64,000 nt of DNA from Plantactinospora sp. BC1 (GCF_003030345.1 NZ_CP028158.1:7378001-7442000); one strand, 5' to 3'. Positions 1 through 11,546 are shown, counted from the first letter of the stretch. Made by a program: numbers and translations. The notes: generated by a model from the sequence alone, not told the origin.

Positions 1-588
1 CTGCGCGCCTCGCACACCGCCGACGTCTTCCTCGACGAGGTACGGGTGCCGGGCCGCTGCCTGCTCGGTGGGCCCGAGGCACTGCGCGAACGGCTCGACC
101 GGGCCCGCTCCGGCCAGCGCGGCAAGAGCCAGGCGGCGATGCGTACCTTCGAACTCTCCCGGCCGACGGTCGGGGCCCAGGCGATCGGGGTGGCCCGGGC
201 GGCGTACGAGTACGCCCTGGCGTACGCCCAGGAGCGGGTCCAGTTCGGACGGCCGATCATCGAGAACCAGGCGATCGCGTTCCAGCTCGCGGACATGCGG
301 ATGGAGATCGACGCCGCCCGGCTGCTGGTCTGGCGGGCCGCCTGGATGGGGCGGAACAACCGGCCGTTCAACGCGGGCGAGGGCTCGATGTCCAAGCTCA
401 AGGCCGGTGAGGTGGCCGTCTCGGTGACCGACCGGGCGGTGCAGATCCTCGGCGGCGCCGGCTTCCTGCGCGAGCACCCGGTCGAGCGCTGGTACCGGGA
501 CGCCAAGATCTACACCATCTTCGAGGGGACCTCGGAGATCCAGCGACTGGTCATCTCCCGGGCCATCTCCGGTCGCCAGATCCGCTGA
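1..588 (+). CDS. acyl-CoA dehydrogenase, C-terminal part (5' end outside window)
   Basis: The reading frame is open from base 1, so the start codon lies outside the window. About 195 residues of the C-terminal helical domain of an FAD-dependent acyl-CoA dehydrogenase are visible. Family signatures seen are the helix with QERVQFGRPI, the LGGAGF segment, and the terminal RDAKIYTIFEGTSEIQ motif, which carries the family's FEGTSEIQ signature near the FAD site. The enzyme would oxidise an acyl-CoA to the enoyl-CoA in the cytoplasm, passing electrons to electron-transfer flavoprotein. The next gene, an acyl-CoA synthetase, starts 11 bases downstream, so the two probably form a fatty or carboxylic acid activation and oxidation operon. 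Chain-length preference cannot be read from this fragment. Confidence 0.93.
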   Translation: MRASHTADVFLDEVRVPGRCLLGGPEALRERLDRARSGQRGKSQAAMRTFELSRPTVGAQAIGVARAAYEYALAYAQERVQFGRPIIENQAIAFQLADMRMEIDAARLLVWRAAWMGRNNRPFNAGEGSMSKLKAGEVAVSVTDRAVQILGGAGFLREHPVERWYRDAKIYTIFEGTSEIQRLVISRAISGRQIR

Positions 589-599
589 TCGGAGCACCC

Positions 600-2189
600 T
601 TGCCGTCGGACCTCGCCTTCCTCGTCACCACGCTGACCCGGCGTGGACTGCTCAGGCCCGGCTCGCCCCGGCGGGTCGCGGCGCAACTCGGCGCGCTGCG
701 GAACTGGGGCTTCAGCCTGGTCGGCGAGCTGCGCCAGGCGGCGGCCCGGGACCCGGACCGGATCGCGCTGATCGACGAGGAGCAGGGCGAGATCAGCTAC
801 CGGGAGCTGCTGGACCGGGCCGAACGGCTGGCCCGGTCGTTGCGGGCCCGCTACGGCATCGCGGAGGGCGACCGGATCGGGGTGCTCTGCCGCAACCACT
901 CCGCCCTGGTGGAGACGGCCCTCGCCGGCGGGCTGCTCGGCGCCGACATCGTGCTGGTGAACACCGGACTCTCCGGAGCACAGCTCGGCACCGTCGCCGA
1001 GGAGCAGCGGATCCGACTGCTGGTGCACGACACCGAGTTCCTCGACCGGGTGGTCGGGCTGCCGGCGGAGGTGGAGCGGGTCGACGAGCGGGAGTACCCG
1101 GAACTGGTCGCCGGGGCGCCCCTCGGCGAGCTGCACCCGCCGGGCCGGGACGGCCGGACCATCGTGCTCACCTCCGGCACCACCGGTACCCCGAAGGGCG
1201 CCCGCCGGCCCACCCCGAACGGACTCGGCCCGCTAGTCGCGATCATCGGCCGGATCCCGCTGCACAGCGGGGTCCGGATGATGATCGCGGCCCCGCTCTT
1301 CCACACCTGGGGGTACGCCGCGCTCCAGATGGCCTTCGCGCTGCGCGGCACCGTCGTACTGCACCGCAGGTTCGAGCCGTCGGCCGCGCTGGAGGCGGTG
1401 GAACGGCACGGCTGCACCGCGCTCTTCGCCGTACCGGTGATGGTGCAGCGGCTGCTGGAGGTGCCGCCACCGGCGACCCGGCCGCCGCTGGAGGTGGTGG
1501 CGGTGAGCGGATCCGCACTGCCCGGCGGGCTGGCCACCCGGTTCATGGACCGCTACGGCGACGTGCTCTACAACCTGTACGGCTCCACCGAGGTCTCCTG
1601 GGCGGCCATCGCCACCCCGGCCGAGCTGCGCCAGGCGCCGGCCACCGCCGGCCGGCCCCCGCACGGCACCCGACTGGTGATCGTCGACCCGCGCGGCGAG
1701 CCGGTCCCACCCGGCCAGGTGGGCCGGATCCTGGTCGGCAACGAACTGCTCTTCGAGGGGTACACGACGGGCGGCCGGGAGACCGACGGTCGGGGCGACC
1801 CGGCCGGCGGGCGGCTGCTCGACACCGGCGACCTCGGCCACCTGGACGCCGACGGGCTGCTCTTCGTCGACGGCCGCGCCGACGACATGATCGTCTCCGG
1901 CGGCGAGAACGTCTATCCGTCCGAGGTGGAGAACCTGCTCGCCGAACTGCCGCAGGTACGCGAGGTGGCGGTGATCGGCGTACCGGACCGGACGTACGGG
2001 CAGCGGCTGGCGGCGTACCTGGTGCTGCACCCGGGCGAGACGCTCGACCCGGACGCGGTACGCGAGTACGTCCGCCGCTACCGCGCCCGGTTCTCGGTGC
2101 CCCGGGACGTGCTCTTCGTACCCGCCCTGCCGCGCAACGCGACCGGCAAGGTGCTGACCCGGGAACTACGCCGCTACCACCGGGCCTGA
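600..2189 (+). CDS. AMP-dependent acyl-CoA synthetase/ligase (ANL superfamily)
   Basis: This 529-residue protein has the order of an ANL adenylating enzyme: the P-loop-like TSGTTGTPKGAR near residue 190, the LYNLYGSTEVSW motif, the TGDLGHLDADG hinge region, DDMIVSGGENVYPSEVE, and the C-terminal catalytic lysine context NATGKVLTREL. It should activate a carboxylic acid to an acyl-AMP and then an acyl-CoA. The TTG start is chosen because GGAG lies about six bases upstream and the protein begins only 11 bases after the acyl-CoA dehydrogenase stop. The pairing suggests that it supplies the substrate of that dehydrogenase. Fatty acid is the usual substrate for this subtype, but an aromatic or short-chain acid is possible. 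Confidence 0.92.
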   Translation: MPSDLAFLVTTLTRRGLLRPGSPRRVAAQLGALRNWGFSLVGELRQAAARDPDRIALIDEEQGEISYRELLDRAERLARSLRARYGIAEGDRIGVLCRNHSALVETALAGGLLGADIVLVNTGLSGAQLGTVAEEQRIRLLVHDTEFLDRVVGLPAEVERVDEREYPELVAGAPLGELHPPGRDGRTIVLTSGTTGTPKGARRPTPNGLGPLVAIIGRIPLHSGVRMMIAAPLFHTWGYAALQMAFALRGTVVLHRRFEPSAALEAVERHGCTALFAVPVMVQRLLEVPPPATRPPLEVVAVSGSALPGGLATRFMDRYGDVLYNLYGSTEVSWAAIATPAELRQAPATAGRPPHGTRLVIVDPRGEPVPPGQVGRILVGNELLFEGYTTGGRETDGRGDPAGGRLLDTGDLGHLDADGLLFVDGRADDMIVSGGENVYPSEVENLLAELPQVREVAVIGVPDRTYGQRLAAYLVLHPGETLDPDAVREYVRRYRARFSVPRDVLFVPALPRNATGKVLTRELRRYHRA

Positions 2190-2256
2190 CCGCCGGCCGT
2201 CGCTCGGCGGTCCACGGCCGGGCCCGGGGCAGGCCGACGACTCAGGTGCCGACGGC

Positions 2257-3201
2257 TCAGGTGGTGACCCGGACGGTGACCGTGCCGATCAGGATCCGGT
2301 GGTCGGAGCAGGCGCCGCCGCAGGCGGTGGAGATGGAGAGCGAGTCGCCGGTGTACGCGCCGACGATCCGGTCCTCGCGTACGAAGATCATGTCGATCTT
2401 CTTGCCCTGGCCGTCCGGTCCGCTGGTGTCGCCGTCGGCGACGGTCGTCTCGCCGTAGCCGGGGCTGTCGGCGTGGGTGTCGTCCAGCTCCCGGTAGTCG
2501 CCCCGGTTGCCGCCGTTGAGCGGCACGTCCAGGTTGCGGGAGTACCAGGGGTTCATCCGGCCGTAGTCGGGCTGGGCGTTGAAGTCACCGGCGATGATCA
2601 CGGTGTCCCCGGCGGCGTGGTAGTTCTCCACCACGGTCAGCACCTCGCCGAGCTGCCGTTCGTTGATCTTGAGGCCGCCGATCACGTCGTTCGACGGGGT
2701 TATGTGGGTGGTGCAGAACCGCAGGTGCGGACGGGCCTCCAGCGGCGCACAGAGCAGTTGGCGCCGCTCCGAGCTGCCGTCCGGCGCCAGCGGGAAACGG
2801 TCGGCCGGACCCATCGGCTGCCTGCTGAAGATGGCCAGCCCGAACGGCTCACCGTTGCAGTGCGTCGAGTTGTGCTCCTGGAACCGGGAGAAGTTCTCCA
2901 CGGCCGCCGGCCAGCCCGAGGCCCGCAGGTTGGACTGCACCGCCTTGTACTGGCTCCAGCACAGCTCGTTGAGGGCGGCGAAGTCGGCCTTGCGGTTGCG
3001 GATCGAGTTCGCCAGTACGGTGATCAGCCCGTTGCCGGTGGCACCCCGGTGCATCTTCCAGCCGGCCACGTTCCAGGTCCAGACGTTGTAGCTGGCGTTC
3101 ACCTCGCCAGCCGATGCCGGCGCGGCAGCCGACAGCACCACCGCCGGCACCATGGCCAGTACCGCCGCCGCGAACGTCGCGAGCCCCCGTCGAAACCGCA
3201 T
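2257..3201 (-). CDS. secreted endonuclease/exonuclease/phosphatase family protein
   Basis: The 314-residue protein begins with a clear Sec signal peptide (MRFRRG, a hydrophobic stretch, then cleavage near APASAG at about residue 32). The rest is an EEP-superfamily fold: TWNVAG, a metal-binding glutamate in ALNELCW, GDFNAQP in the middle, KIDMIF, and the terminal CSDHRILIG containing the catalytic Asp-His pair. Members are metal-dependent phosphodiesterases acting on nucleic acids, inositol phosphates or sphingomyelin. Several cysteines fit an exported, disulfide-bonded enzyme. An AGGAGGGG site sits directly before the ATG. The gene converges on the synthetase gene. Substrate cannot be decided; an extracellular nuclease is as likely as a phospholipase-type enzyme. 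Confidence 0.85.
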   Translation of the reverse strand: MRFRRGLATFAAAVLAMVPAVVLSAAAPASAGEVNASYNVWTWNVAGWKMHRGATGNGLITVLANSIRNRKADFAALNELCWSQYKAVQSNLRASGWPAAVENFSRFQEHNSTHCNGEPFGLAIFSRQPMGPADRFPLAPDGSSERRQLLCAPLEARPHLRFCTTHITPSNDVIGGLKINERQLGEVLTVVENYHAAGDTVIIAGDFNAQPDYGRMNPWYSRNLDVPLNGGNRGDYRELDDTHADSPGYGETTVADGDTSGPDGQGKKIDMIFVREDRIVGAYTGDSLSISTACGGACSDHRILIGTVTVRVTT

Positions 3202-3318
3202 CGCCCCTCCTGATGATCATCGAATCGATGTCGGCGAGGATAACGGATCACGGGGGTTCGCGTCACCGGCCGTACACAGGGGACGTCCGAAGAGGACGGT
3301 GGGGGCCGGACGGCCGGC

Positions 3319-3942
3319 TCAGACCTGGGGAATCTCGTGCACCAGGGCCGAGGCGCTCACCGTCTTGGAGCGCACCTCGCCGCCGCCGACGGTACGCAGC
3401 TGGTAGGTGTGCTGCACGTACCCACCCGGCTGCCCGTCGCCGCAGGGAAAGTTGATCGTCGCGGTGCCGACGGCCGGGTAGCTGTCGTAGACCCCGGGCC
3501 CGTCGACGGAGATGGTCACCCGGTCGGCGCCGGTCACCTTCCACTCCAGGATCACCGGAAGGCCGGGCACCCGGTTCACGTTGGTGCCCTGGTCGCACTG
3601 CGGCTTCTGCTTGATCCGGTAGTAGACGATGGTCGGACCCGCCGGCTTCTTCTCCTTCGTACCGCCGGGGTTGCCGCCGCCGCTGCTCCCGCCGCCGGGA
3701 TTGCCGGCACCGGGGTTGCCGCCGCCGGGCTGTCCGGCCTGGCCGGCCGGGCTGCCGGTCGGGCCCGGCTGCGCGGTGGAGCCGGCCGGCGGCACGCTGC
3801 CCAGACCCGCGCTCCCATCGGCGGCCGGGGCCGAGGTGGCCGGGGTGGGACCACGGTTCCCGGGCGTCCCGCAGCCGGTCGTCGCGACGGCGATCGCGCC
3901 GCCGAGGGCGACCACGGCCGCCCGAGTCAGGTACCTGTGCAT
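3319..3942 (-). CDS. putative lipoprotein with Gly/Pro-rich linker and Ig-like C-terminal domain
   Basis: The start at 3942 is preferred over an upstream in-frame ATG because GGAGGAG precedes it and it places a lipoprotein signal at the N terminus: basic MHRYLTR, a hydrophobic stretch, and a lipobox ATTGC with the cysteine at residue 24. Residues of about 25-100 form a low-complexity linker rich in Gly, Pro, Ala and Asn with repeated GNPGGG-like units. The C-terminal 105 residues are beta-rich in character and contain two cysteines (PQCDQG and FPCGDG) suited to a disulfide. The protein of 207 residues is therefore probably membrane-anchored with an exposed Ig-like or binding domain. No specific function is recognised. 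Confidence 0.75.
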   Translation of the reverse strand: MHRYLTRAAVVALGGAIAVATTGCGTPGNRGPTPATSAPAADGSAGLGSVPPAGSTAQPGPTGSPAGQAGQPGGGNPGAGNPGGGSSGGGNPGGTKEKKPAGPTIVYYRIKQKPQCDQGTNVNRVPGLPVILEWKVTGADRVTISVDGPGVYDSYPAVGTATINFPCGDGQPGGYVQHTYQLRTVGGGEVRSKTVSASALVHEIPQV

Positions 3943-4129
3943 GGTCGCTCCTCCGTCGCTGGTCCCCGGGACGACCGCCGGGGTCGGTCCCACGGTAGGG
4001 AACCACGGGCGACCGGTGAATCACGGTTTCGTGCCAGCCGAGCCGGAACGGACGCCCGTCGCCCAATTCCGCGACCGGCCCGGCGCGGGCGGGCGGCGGC
4101 GCGCGGGCGGGCGGACCCGGTCGACCCGG

Positions 4130-5425
4130 TCAGCCGGTCGGCGACCCGACCCGGTCCGGTGCGGTGAGCCGGCCCGTCGCGGCGAGCGCCGCGATGTCTG
4201 TCCGGTGGTGCCCGCCCGGCAGGTCGATCCCGGCGACCAGCTCGTAGGCGGCGGCCCTGGCCGTGTCGAGGTCGGCGCCGAGGCCGGTAGCGGCGAGGAC
4301 CCGACCCCCGGCGGAGACCAGCGCGCCGTCGGAGTCCCGGCGTGCGGTGCCGGCGTGCACGATCCCGGCCCGCTCGGCGCCGGTGATCACGTCACCGGTC
4401 CTCGGCGTACCCGGATAGCCCGCCGAGGCGACCACGACGGTGACCGCCGCACCGGACCGCCAGCGCAGCGGCGGATGCGCGGCCAGCGTGCCGGTGGCCG
4501 CCGCGTGCAGCAGGCCGGCGAGCGGCGTCTCCAGCAGCGGGAGTACGACCTGCGTCTCCGGGTCGCCGAACCGCGCGTTGAACTCGATCACCCGTGGCCC
4601 GTGCCGGGTGATGGCCAGCCCGACGTAGAGCAGCCCGTTGAACGGCGTGCCCCGACGCCGCAGCTCGGCCAGGGTCGGCCCGACCACCGTGGCCATCACC
4701 TCGTCGACGGTGCCCGGCGGCAGCCACGGCAGCGGCGCGTACGCCCCCATGCCGCCGGTGTTCGGCCCGGTGTCGCCGTCGCCGACCCGCTTGAAGTCCT
4801 GGGCCGGCAGCAGCGGCAGCGCGGTCTCGCCGTCGGTGACCACGAAGAGCGACACCTCGGGCCCGGCAAGGTACTCCTCGACGACGACCCGGCCACACCC
4901 GGCGGCGTGGTCGAGTGCCGCCGACCGGTCCTCGGTGACCAGTACGCCCTTGCCGGCGGCGAGCCCGTCGTCCTTGACCACGTACGGCGGGCCGAACTCG
5001 TCGAGCGCCTGCCCCACCAGGGCCGACCCGATCCCGGTGCCGGGGTTGTCGACCGTCCGGGCCCGGGCCGTCGGCACCCCGGCCGCCGCCATCACGTCCT
5101 TGGCGAACGTCTTGGAGCCCTCGATCCGGGCCGCCGCGCCGGACGGGCCGAAGCAGGCGATGCCCTTGGCGCGTACCGCGTCGGCGACCCCGGCGACCAG
5201 CGGCGCCTCCGGACCGACGACGACCAGGTCGGCCTGGACCTCGACGGCGAGCGCCGCGACCGACGCCGGATCGGTGGCCTGCACCGGGCGCAGCTCCGCC
5301 AGCGCCGCGATGCCCGGATTGCCCGGTGCGGCGATCAACTGGTCGACGGCCGGGTCTGCGGCGAGGCCGAGCGCCAGAGCATGCTCCCGCCCGCCGCCAC
5401 CGAGAAGTAGTACGCGCACGGCCAC
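4130..5425 (-). CDS. purD: phosphoribosylamine--glycine ligase
   Basis: This 431-residue ATP-grasp enzyme joins glycine to 5-phosphoribosylamine to give GAR in de novo purine synthesis. The N-terminal LLLGGGGREHALA motif, the VVKDDGLAAGKGV ATP-binding segment, the central GDTGPNTGGMGAY signature and the EFNARFGDPETQ metal-binding motif are all present and in the usual order, and the length is normal for PurD. It lies 48 bases downstream of purA on the same strand, so the two purine genes are probably cotranscribed. The GTG start immediately precedes the conserved RVLLLGGGG. Confidence 0.97.
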   Translation of the reverse strand: MAVRVLLLGGGGREHALALGLAADPAVDQLIAAPGNPGIAALAELRPVQATDPASVAALAVEVQADLVVVGPEAPLVAGVADAVRAKGIACFGPSGAAARIEGSKTFAKDVMAAAGVPTARARTVDNPGTGIGSALVGQALDEFGPPYVVKDDGLAAGKGVLVTEDRSAALDHAAGCGRVVVEEYLAGPEVSLFVVTDGETALPLLPAQDFKRVGDGDTGPNTGGMGAYAPLPWLPPGTVDEVMATVVGPTLAELRRRGTPFNGLLYVGLAITRHGPRVIEFNARFGDPETQVVLPLLETPLAGLLHAAATGTLAAHPPLRWRSGAAVTVVVASAGYPGTPRTGDVITGAERAGIVHAGTARRDSDGALVSAGGRVLAATGLGADLDTARAAAYELVAGIDLPGGHHRTDIAALAATGRLTAPDRVGSPTG

Positions 5426-5473
5426 CGATCCTACGGGTCCGGCCCGGAACCGCTCGCTCCCGGCCGGAAGTGC

Positions 5474-7894
<2,421 letters not shown>

Positions 7895-7987
7895 TCTGTT
7901 GTGGAAGGCTGTAGGTGGGACCTTCGTGCCCGGCCCGAGGCCGATCGGCGGGCATATCCTCGGGTGTGGGAGGGGGGTAGGTAGGTC

Positions 7988-10789
7988 GTGGTGAACAATC
8001 ATGGAGACCGGGTGTACGTGCCGGGCCAGGTGCCGCCAGCGCCGCAGGAGGCCGAGCCGCTGTGGCCGCCGGACGAGATCGTCGCCGAGCCGCGCGACGA
8101 GTCCAATCCGATCAGTTGGGCGCCGACTCCACCGCCGCCACCGGACGCGACCCCGCCGGGCCCGATGGCCGGGGTTCCGCAGCCCGTCGCGCACCAGCCC
8201 TACCAGTCCACCCCACCACCCGCTCCGCCGCCCGCGGTACCGGTGCCGCCGGTCCCGCCATCGTTCGGCCCCGTGCCGATCCCGCCCGCGCCACCCGTAC
8301 CACCGCCCGTTCCGCCGGTGACCGCCGTTCCGCCACCGGTCCCGCCGGTGACCGCCGTACCGATGCACCCGCCGGTTCCGCCGGTGCCGGCGCCGCCACC
8401 GGGTCCGGCGCCGCACGGCGGCGCGGCCGAGACGCCGGTGCACTCGCCTACCCGGGTCTGGCCGACGGTCGCCCCGAGCAACCAGGGGCGGGCCTCGGTC
8501 GGTACCGGTGACATCCGTCGCCCGGACGCGACCGGCCGGCCGGAGCAGGCCGGTGGCCCGGACGCGGTCGGCCGGGCCCGGCCGGAGTCCCCGGACCGGC
8601 CGGCGACGACCGGCGAGGAGCGCACCGGCGGCACCGGTACGGCCGAGCCGCGAGCCGCCGGCAAGGCCAGCGTCAGCCCCACCGCTGGCAAGGCGAGCGT
8701 CAACCCCGCCGCCGGCAAGGCAGCGGTCAACCCGGTGAGCCCGTCCGCCGGGAAGGCGTCCGTCGCTCCGGCCGCCGGCAAGGCGACGGTGAACCCGGTG
8801 AGCGGAGCGGCCCCGGTGAGCGGAGCGGCCCCGGTGAGCGGAGCAGCCCCGGTGAGCGGAGCGGCCCCGGTCGTCCCGGCCGGCGGCACCGAGCCGGTCA
8901 GCGGGACGAACCCGACCGGCGGGACCCACCCGGCCAGCGGCGCTACTCCGACGAACGGCTCCGCCCCGACCAGCGGCCCGACCCCGACCAGCGGCCCGAC
9001 CTCCACCGGCGGGGTGATTCCGGTCGGCGGCGCGGCGAGCGGCGGCGGGCAGGGTGCCGGGGGCGCCGAGTCCGGCGCGCCGCAGAGCGGCCCGGCGGCG
9101 CCGTCGGGAGCGGTCGAGGCGGGCGGGGGCCAGCCGGAGGCCGAGCCGACCGAGCAGCGGGAAGGTGCCCGGGCCGGCGAAGCGGCCGAGCAGGCAGAAG
9201 GCGTCCGTGCCGCCGAACCGGCCCGTGGCCGGGCGACGCTGCCGGCCACCAGCCGGAGCCAGCCGGACGGCGGGCCGGCCCGGCCGCCGGCCGAGTCACC
9301 GTGGGCACAGCCGCCGCAGCGACCGGTCGGCCCGCAGCACGGCGTCCCGACACCGCTGGCAGCACCGGTGCCACCACCGCCGGTACCGGCAGCACAGCCG
9401 GTACCGCCGCAGCCCGTCTCCGGTCCCGGCCCCGGTCCGGTCAGCGGCGCCGCGCCGCCGGTCGGCCCGTACCCGCCCACGATGGCGCCCGGCCCGTACT
9501 CGGCGGCGGTGCGTCCGGTGTCGGCCTACCCGCCGCCGCCGTCGCCCCAGCAGCCGGTACCGCCGCAGCCGCCGTTACCGCCTCCGGTGCCGGCGCACCC
9601 GGCCTACCCGCCGCAGCCACCGGACCAGCACGGTCCGCCGGGTTATCCGAGCCAGCCCGGCTACCCGAGCTATCCGCCGCCGCCACCGGTACCCGGCCCG
9701 CAGTCCGGCTGGGCACCACCGCCGGTGCCGCCGGTACCGCCGCACCCCGGGGTGACCGAGGTGCCGCAGCAGCCGTACGCCGAGTCGGCCGGGGTGCAGG
9801 GGATGCCACCGCAACCCGTCAACGCCTACCCCGACCCGCTCTGGACACCGGACTCCGGTACCCCCACCGCCGAGGACTTCGCCCGGCGCCGGGCGGTACG
9901 CCCCGCCGACCCCGTGGCGCAGACCGGGCTGCGCGCCGCCGTCAACAAGACCACGCTGGGGCTGGTGAAGCTCGCCCCCGGACGGCACGAGCAGGAGATC
10001 AAGCAGGACATCGAGATGATCCGCCGGAACTTCGGCGGGCTGCGGCAGGTGACCGTCGTCAACCCCAAGGGCGGCGCCGGGAAGACCGTGGCGATCCTGC
10101 TGCTGGCGATGACCTTCGGGCAGAAGCGCGGCGGGTACGTGCTGGCCTGGGACAACAACGAGACCCAGGGCACTCTGGGCATGCGGGCCCAGCAGGACTT
10201 CCACTCCCGGACCGTGCGGGACATGCTGCGCGACCTCTACCAGTTCAAGGGTGCGCACGGCCGGGTCGGCGACCTGTCGCAGTACGTCCGGTCGCAGAGC
10301 GAGGGCATGTTCGACGTCCTCGCCTCCGACGAGTCGGCGACCGGCGGCGAGATGCTCACCGCCGCCGCCTTCGCGGAGATCCGCGAGGTGGTCAGCCGGT
10401 TCTACAAGCTGATCTTCGTGGACACCGGCAACAACGTCCGGGCGCAGAACTGGCAGGCGGCGATCGACGCCACCGACCAGCTCGTGGTGACCATGTCGGC
10501 CCGTAACGACTCCGCCGAGACGGCCGCCCGGATGCTCGACCACCTGGAGCAGAGCGGCCGGCAGCGGCTCGTCCGGCAGGCGGTGACGGTGGTCTCCATG
10601 CCGCCGTCCCGCAAGGAGATCGACCTGCCGGCGATCGAGCGGCACTTCGCCGCCCGCACCAGGGCGGTGCTGCTGGCACCGTACGAGCGGTTGATCGACA
10701 CCGGCGAGCCGATCCGCTACGCCGGACTCTCGTCCGCGACCCGCGACGCCTGGCTCAAGATCGCCGCCTCGGTGGCCGAGGGGCTCTGA
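7988..10789 (+). CDS. large Pro-rich protein with C-terminal ParA/MinD-like ATPase domain
   Basis: The 933-residue protein has two parts. Residues 1 to about 640 are low-complexity, dominated by Pro, Ala, Gly and Val, with PPVPP runs, AGKASV repeats and a perfect PVSGAA tandem repeat. Residues of about 660-933 form a ParA/MinD-type ATPase with deviant Walker A VNPKGGAGKTVA near residue 690, an FVDTGNN Walker B-like segment and VVTMSARNDSAETA. The architecture matches EspI-type proteins of mycobacterial type VII secretion and related polar or partition ATPases. No ESX gene is nearby. The GTG start has GGGAGGGGGG about ten bases upstream. Its cellular role is unproven; localisation or secretion-linked regulation is plausible. 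Confidence 0.82.
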   Translation: MVNNHGDRVYVPGQVPPAPQEAEPLWPPDEIVAEPRDESNPISWAPTPPPPPDATPPGPMAGVPQPVAHQPYQSTPPPAPPPAVPVPPVPPSFGPVPIPPAPPVPPPVPPVTAVPPPVPPVTAVPMHPPVPPVPAPPPGPAPHGGAAETPVHSPTRVWPTVAPSNQGRASVGTGDIRRPDATGRPEQAGGPDAVGRARPESPDRPATTGEERTGGTGTAEPRAAGKASVSPTAGKASVNPAAGKAAVNPVSPSAGKASVAPAAGKATVNPVSGAAPVSGAAPVSGAAPVSGAAPVVPAGGTEPVSGTNPTGGTHPASGATPTNGSAPTSGPTPTSGPTSTGGVIPVGGAASGGGQGAGGAESGAPQSGPAAPSGAVEAGGGQPEAEPTEQREGARAGEAAEQAEGVRAAEPARGRATLPATSRSQPDGGPARPPAESPWAQPPQRPVGPQHGVPTPLAAPVPPPPVPAAQPVPPQPVSGPGPGPVSGAAPPVGPYPPTMAPGPYSAAVRPVSAYPPPPSPQQPVPPQPPLPPPVPAHPAYPPQPPDQHGPPGYPSQPGYPSYPPPPPVPGPQSGWAPPPVPPVPPHPGVTEVPQQPYAESAGVQGMPPQPVNAYPDPLWTPDSGTPTAEDFARRRAVRPADPVAQTGLRAAVNKTTLGLVKLAPGRHEQEIKQDIEMIRRNFGGLRQVTVVNPKGGAGKTVAILLLAMTFGQKRGGYVLAWDNNETQGTLGMRAQQDFHSRTVRDMLRDLYQFKGAHGRVGDLSQYVRSQSEGMFDVLASDESATGGEMLTAAAFAEIREVVSRFYKLIFVDTGNNVRAQNWQAAIDATDQLVVTMSARNDSAETAARMLDHLEQSGRQRLVRQAVTVVSMPPSRKEIDLPAIERHFAARTRAVLLAPYERLIDTGEPIRYAGLSSATRDAWLKIAASVAEGL
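8795..8866 (+). repeat. four tandem 18-bp units inside the Pro-rich ATPase gene
   Basis: The unit CCGGTGAGCGGAGCGGCC occurs four times head to tail with a single base change in the third copy, encoding PVSGAA four times. Such near-identical units mark recent slippage-driven expansion in a disordered region. Confidence 0.9.
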
Positions 10790-10895
10790 CCCCGGTCACG
10801 ACGACCGGTCGACGACGACTCCGGTCACGGCGGCTCGCCGACGGCCGGGAGCGGGTCAGGTGGCCGCCCGGCCGCCGACGCCGGACCGGTGCCGG

Positions 10896-11336
10896 TCAGC
10901 TGCCGGAGAGGGCGTCACCGGCCGCCGGGTCGCAGTCGCGGAGGAACTGCGCGCAGCGGGCCGCCTCGTCGGACTCGCCGATCTCGCCGGCCGCCCGGGA
11001 GAGCACGTGCAGGCAGCGCAGGAAGCCCCGGTTCGGCGCGTGGCTCCACGGCACCGGCCCGTGCCCCTTCCAGCCGCTGCGGCGGAGCTGGTCCAGGCCC
11101 CGGTGGTAACCGGTGCGGGCGTACGCGTAGGCGGCGACGACCTGGCCGGAGTCGAGGGCCCGCGCGGCCAGGGCCGCCCAGGCGGCGCTGAACGTCGGGT
11201 GCTGCGCGGCGGCCGAGGCGTACGCCTCGTCGGTGTCCGCCGCCCGCGCGGCGGCGAGCGCCGCCTCGGCTTCGTCGTCTCCGGGCAGGAGGGTGGCCGG
11301 CGGTTCGGGCAAGAGGTTCTGCATCGGACCATTCAA
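10896..11336 (-). CDS. DUF3151 domain-containing protein
   Basis: The 146-residue protein resembles the actinobacterial DUF3151 family: an N-terminal LLPEPPATLLPGD segment, alanine-rich helices of TPR character, and the conserved WKGHGPVPWSHAPNRGFLRCLHVLSRAA region. Function is unknown; the family is commonly encoded near the class II aldolase gene, as here. Two starts are possible, MNGPMQNLL at 11336 or MQNLL at 11324; neither has a strong ribosome site and family alignment slightly favours the second. It is transcribed towards the ATPase gene and convergent with it. Confidence 0.85.
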   Translation of the reverse strand: MNGPMQNLLPEPPATLLPGDDEAEAALAAARAADTDEAYASAAAQHPTFSAAWAALAARALDSGQVVAAYAYARTGYHRGLDQLRRSGWKGHGPVPWSHAPNRGFLRCLHVLSRAAGEIGESDEAARCAQFLRDCDPAAGDALSGS

Positions 11337-11482
11337 CCCGGCCGCCAGCTGGGTCGGCGAGCGGGGTATGTCACGTTGGCTGGCTGAAAGGCTGAGTGAT
11401 CTGTCACGCGTGCGGCCGGTGCGGTACGGGCGGGACTGGACTACAAATAGAGATCCGGAGCCTCCCCAGGACCCGGTAACAG

Positions 11483-11512
11483 AGAGCCCGGCGACCTGTG
11501 TCGTCGGGCTCT
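11483..11512 (+). terminator. hairpin AGAGCCCG / CGGGCTCT
   Basis: Arms AGAGCCCGGCGA and TCGTCGGGCTCT pair around a short CCTGTG loop with one mismatch. No T-run follows. It may end an upstream transcript or act in the leader of the LOG-family gene. Confidence 0.45.
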
Positions 11513-11546
11513 CGCCGGTCTGGGGCCGTCGGGCTCTCGCCGGTCT
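11502..11546. repeat. 20-bp exact direct repeat, 25-bp period
   Basis: CGTCGGGCTCTCGCCGGTCT occurs at 11502-11521 and again at 11527-11546. The first copy overlaps the 3' arm of the hairpin at 11483-11512, so duplication of half a terminator-like hairpin is the simplest explanation. Confidence 0.85.

Noticed and set aside
4075-4130. G-rich repeats (GGGCGGGCGG) as a G-quadruplex control element
   Set aside because: GGG tracts are short and irregular, and the stretch is at the 3' end of purD; ordinary high-GC sequence explains it.
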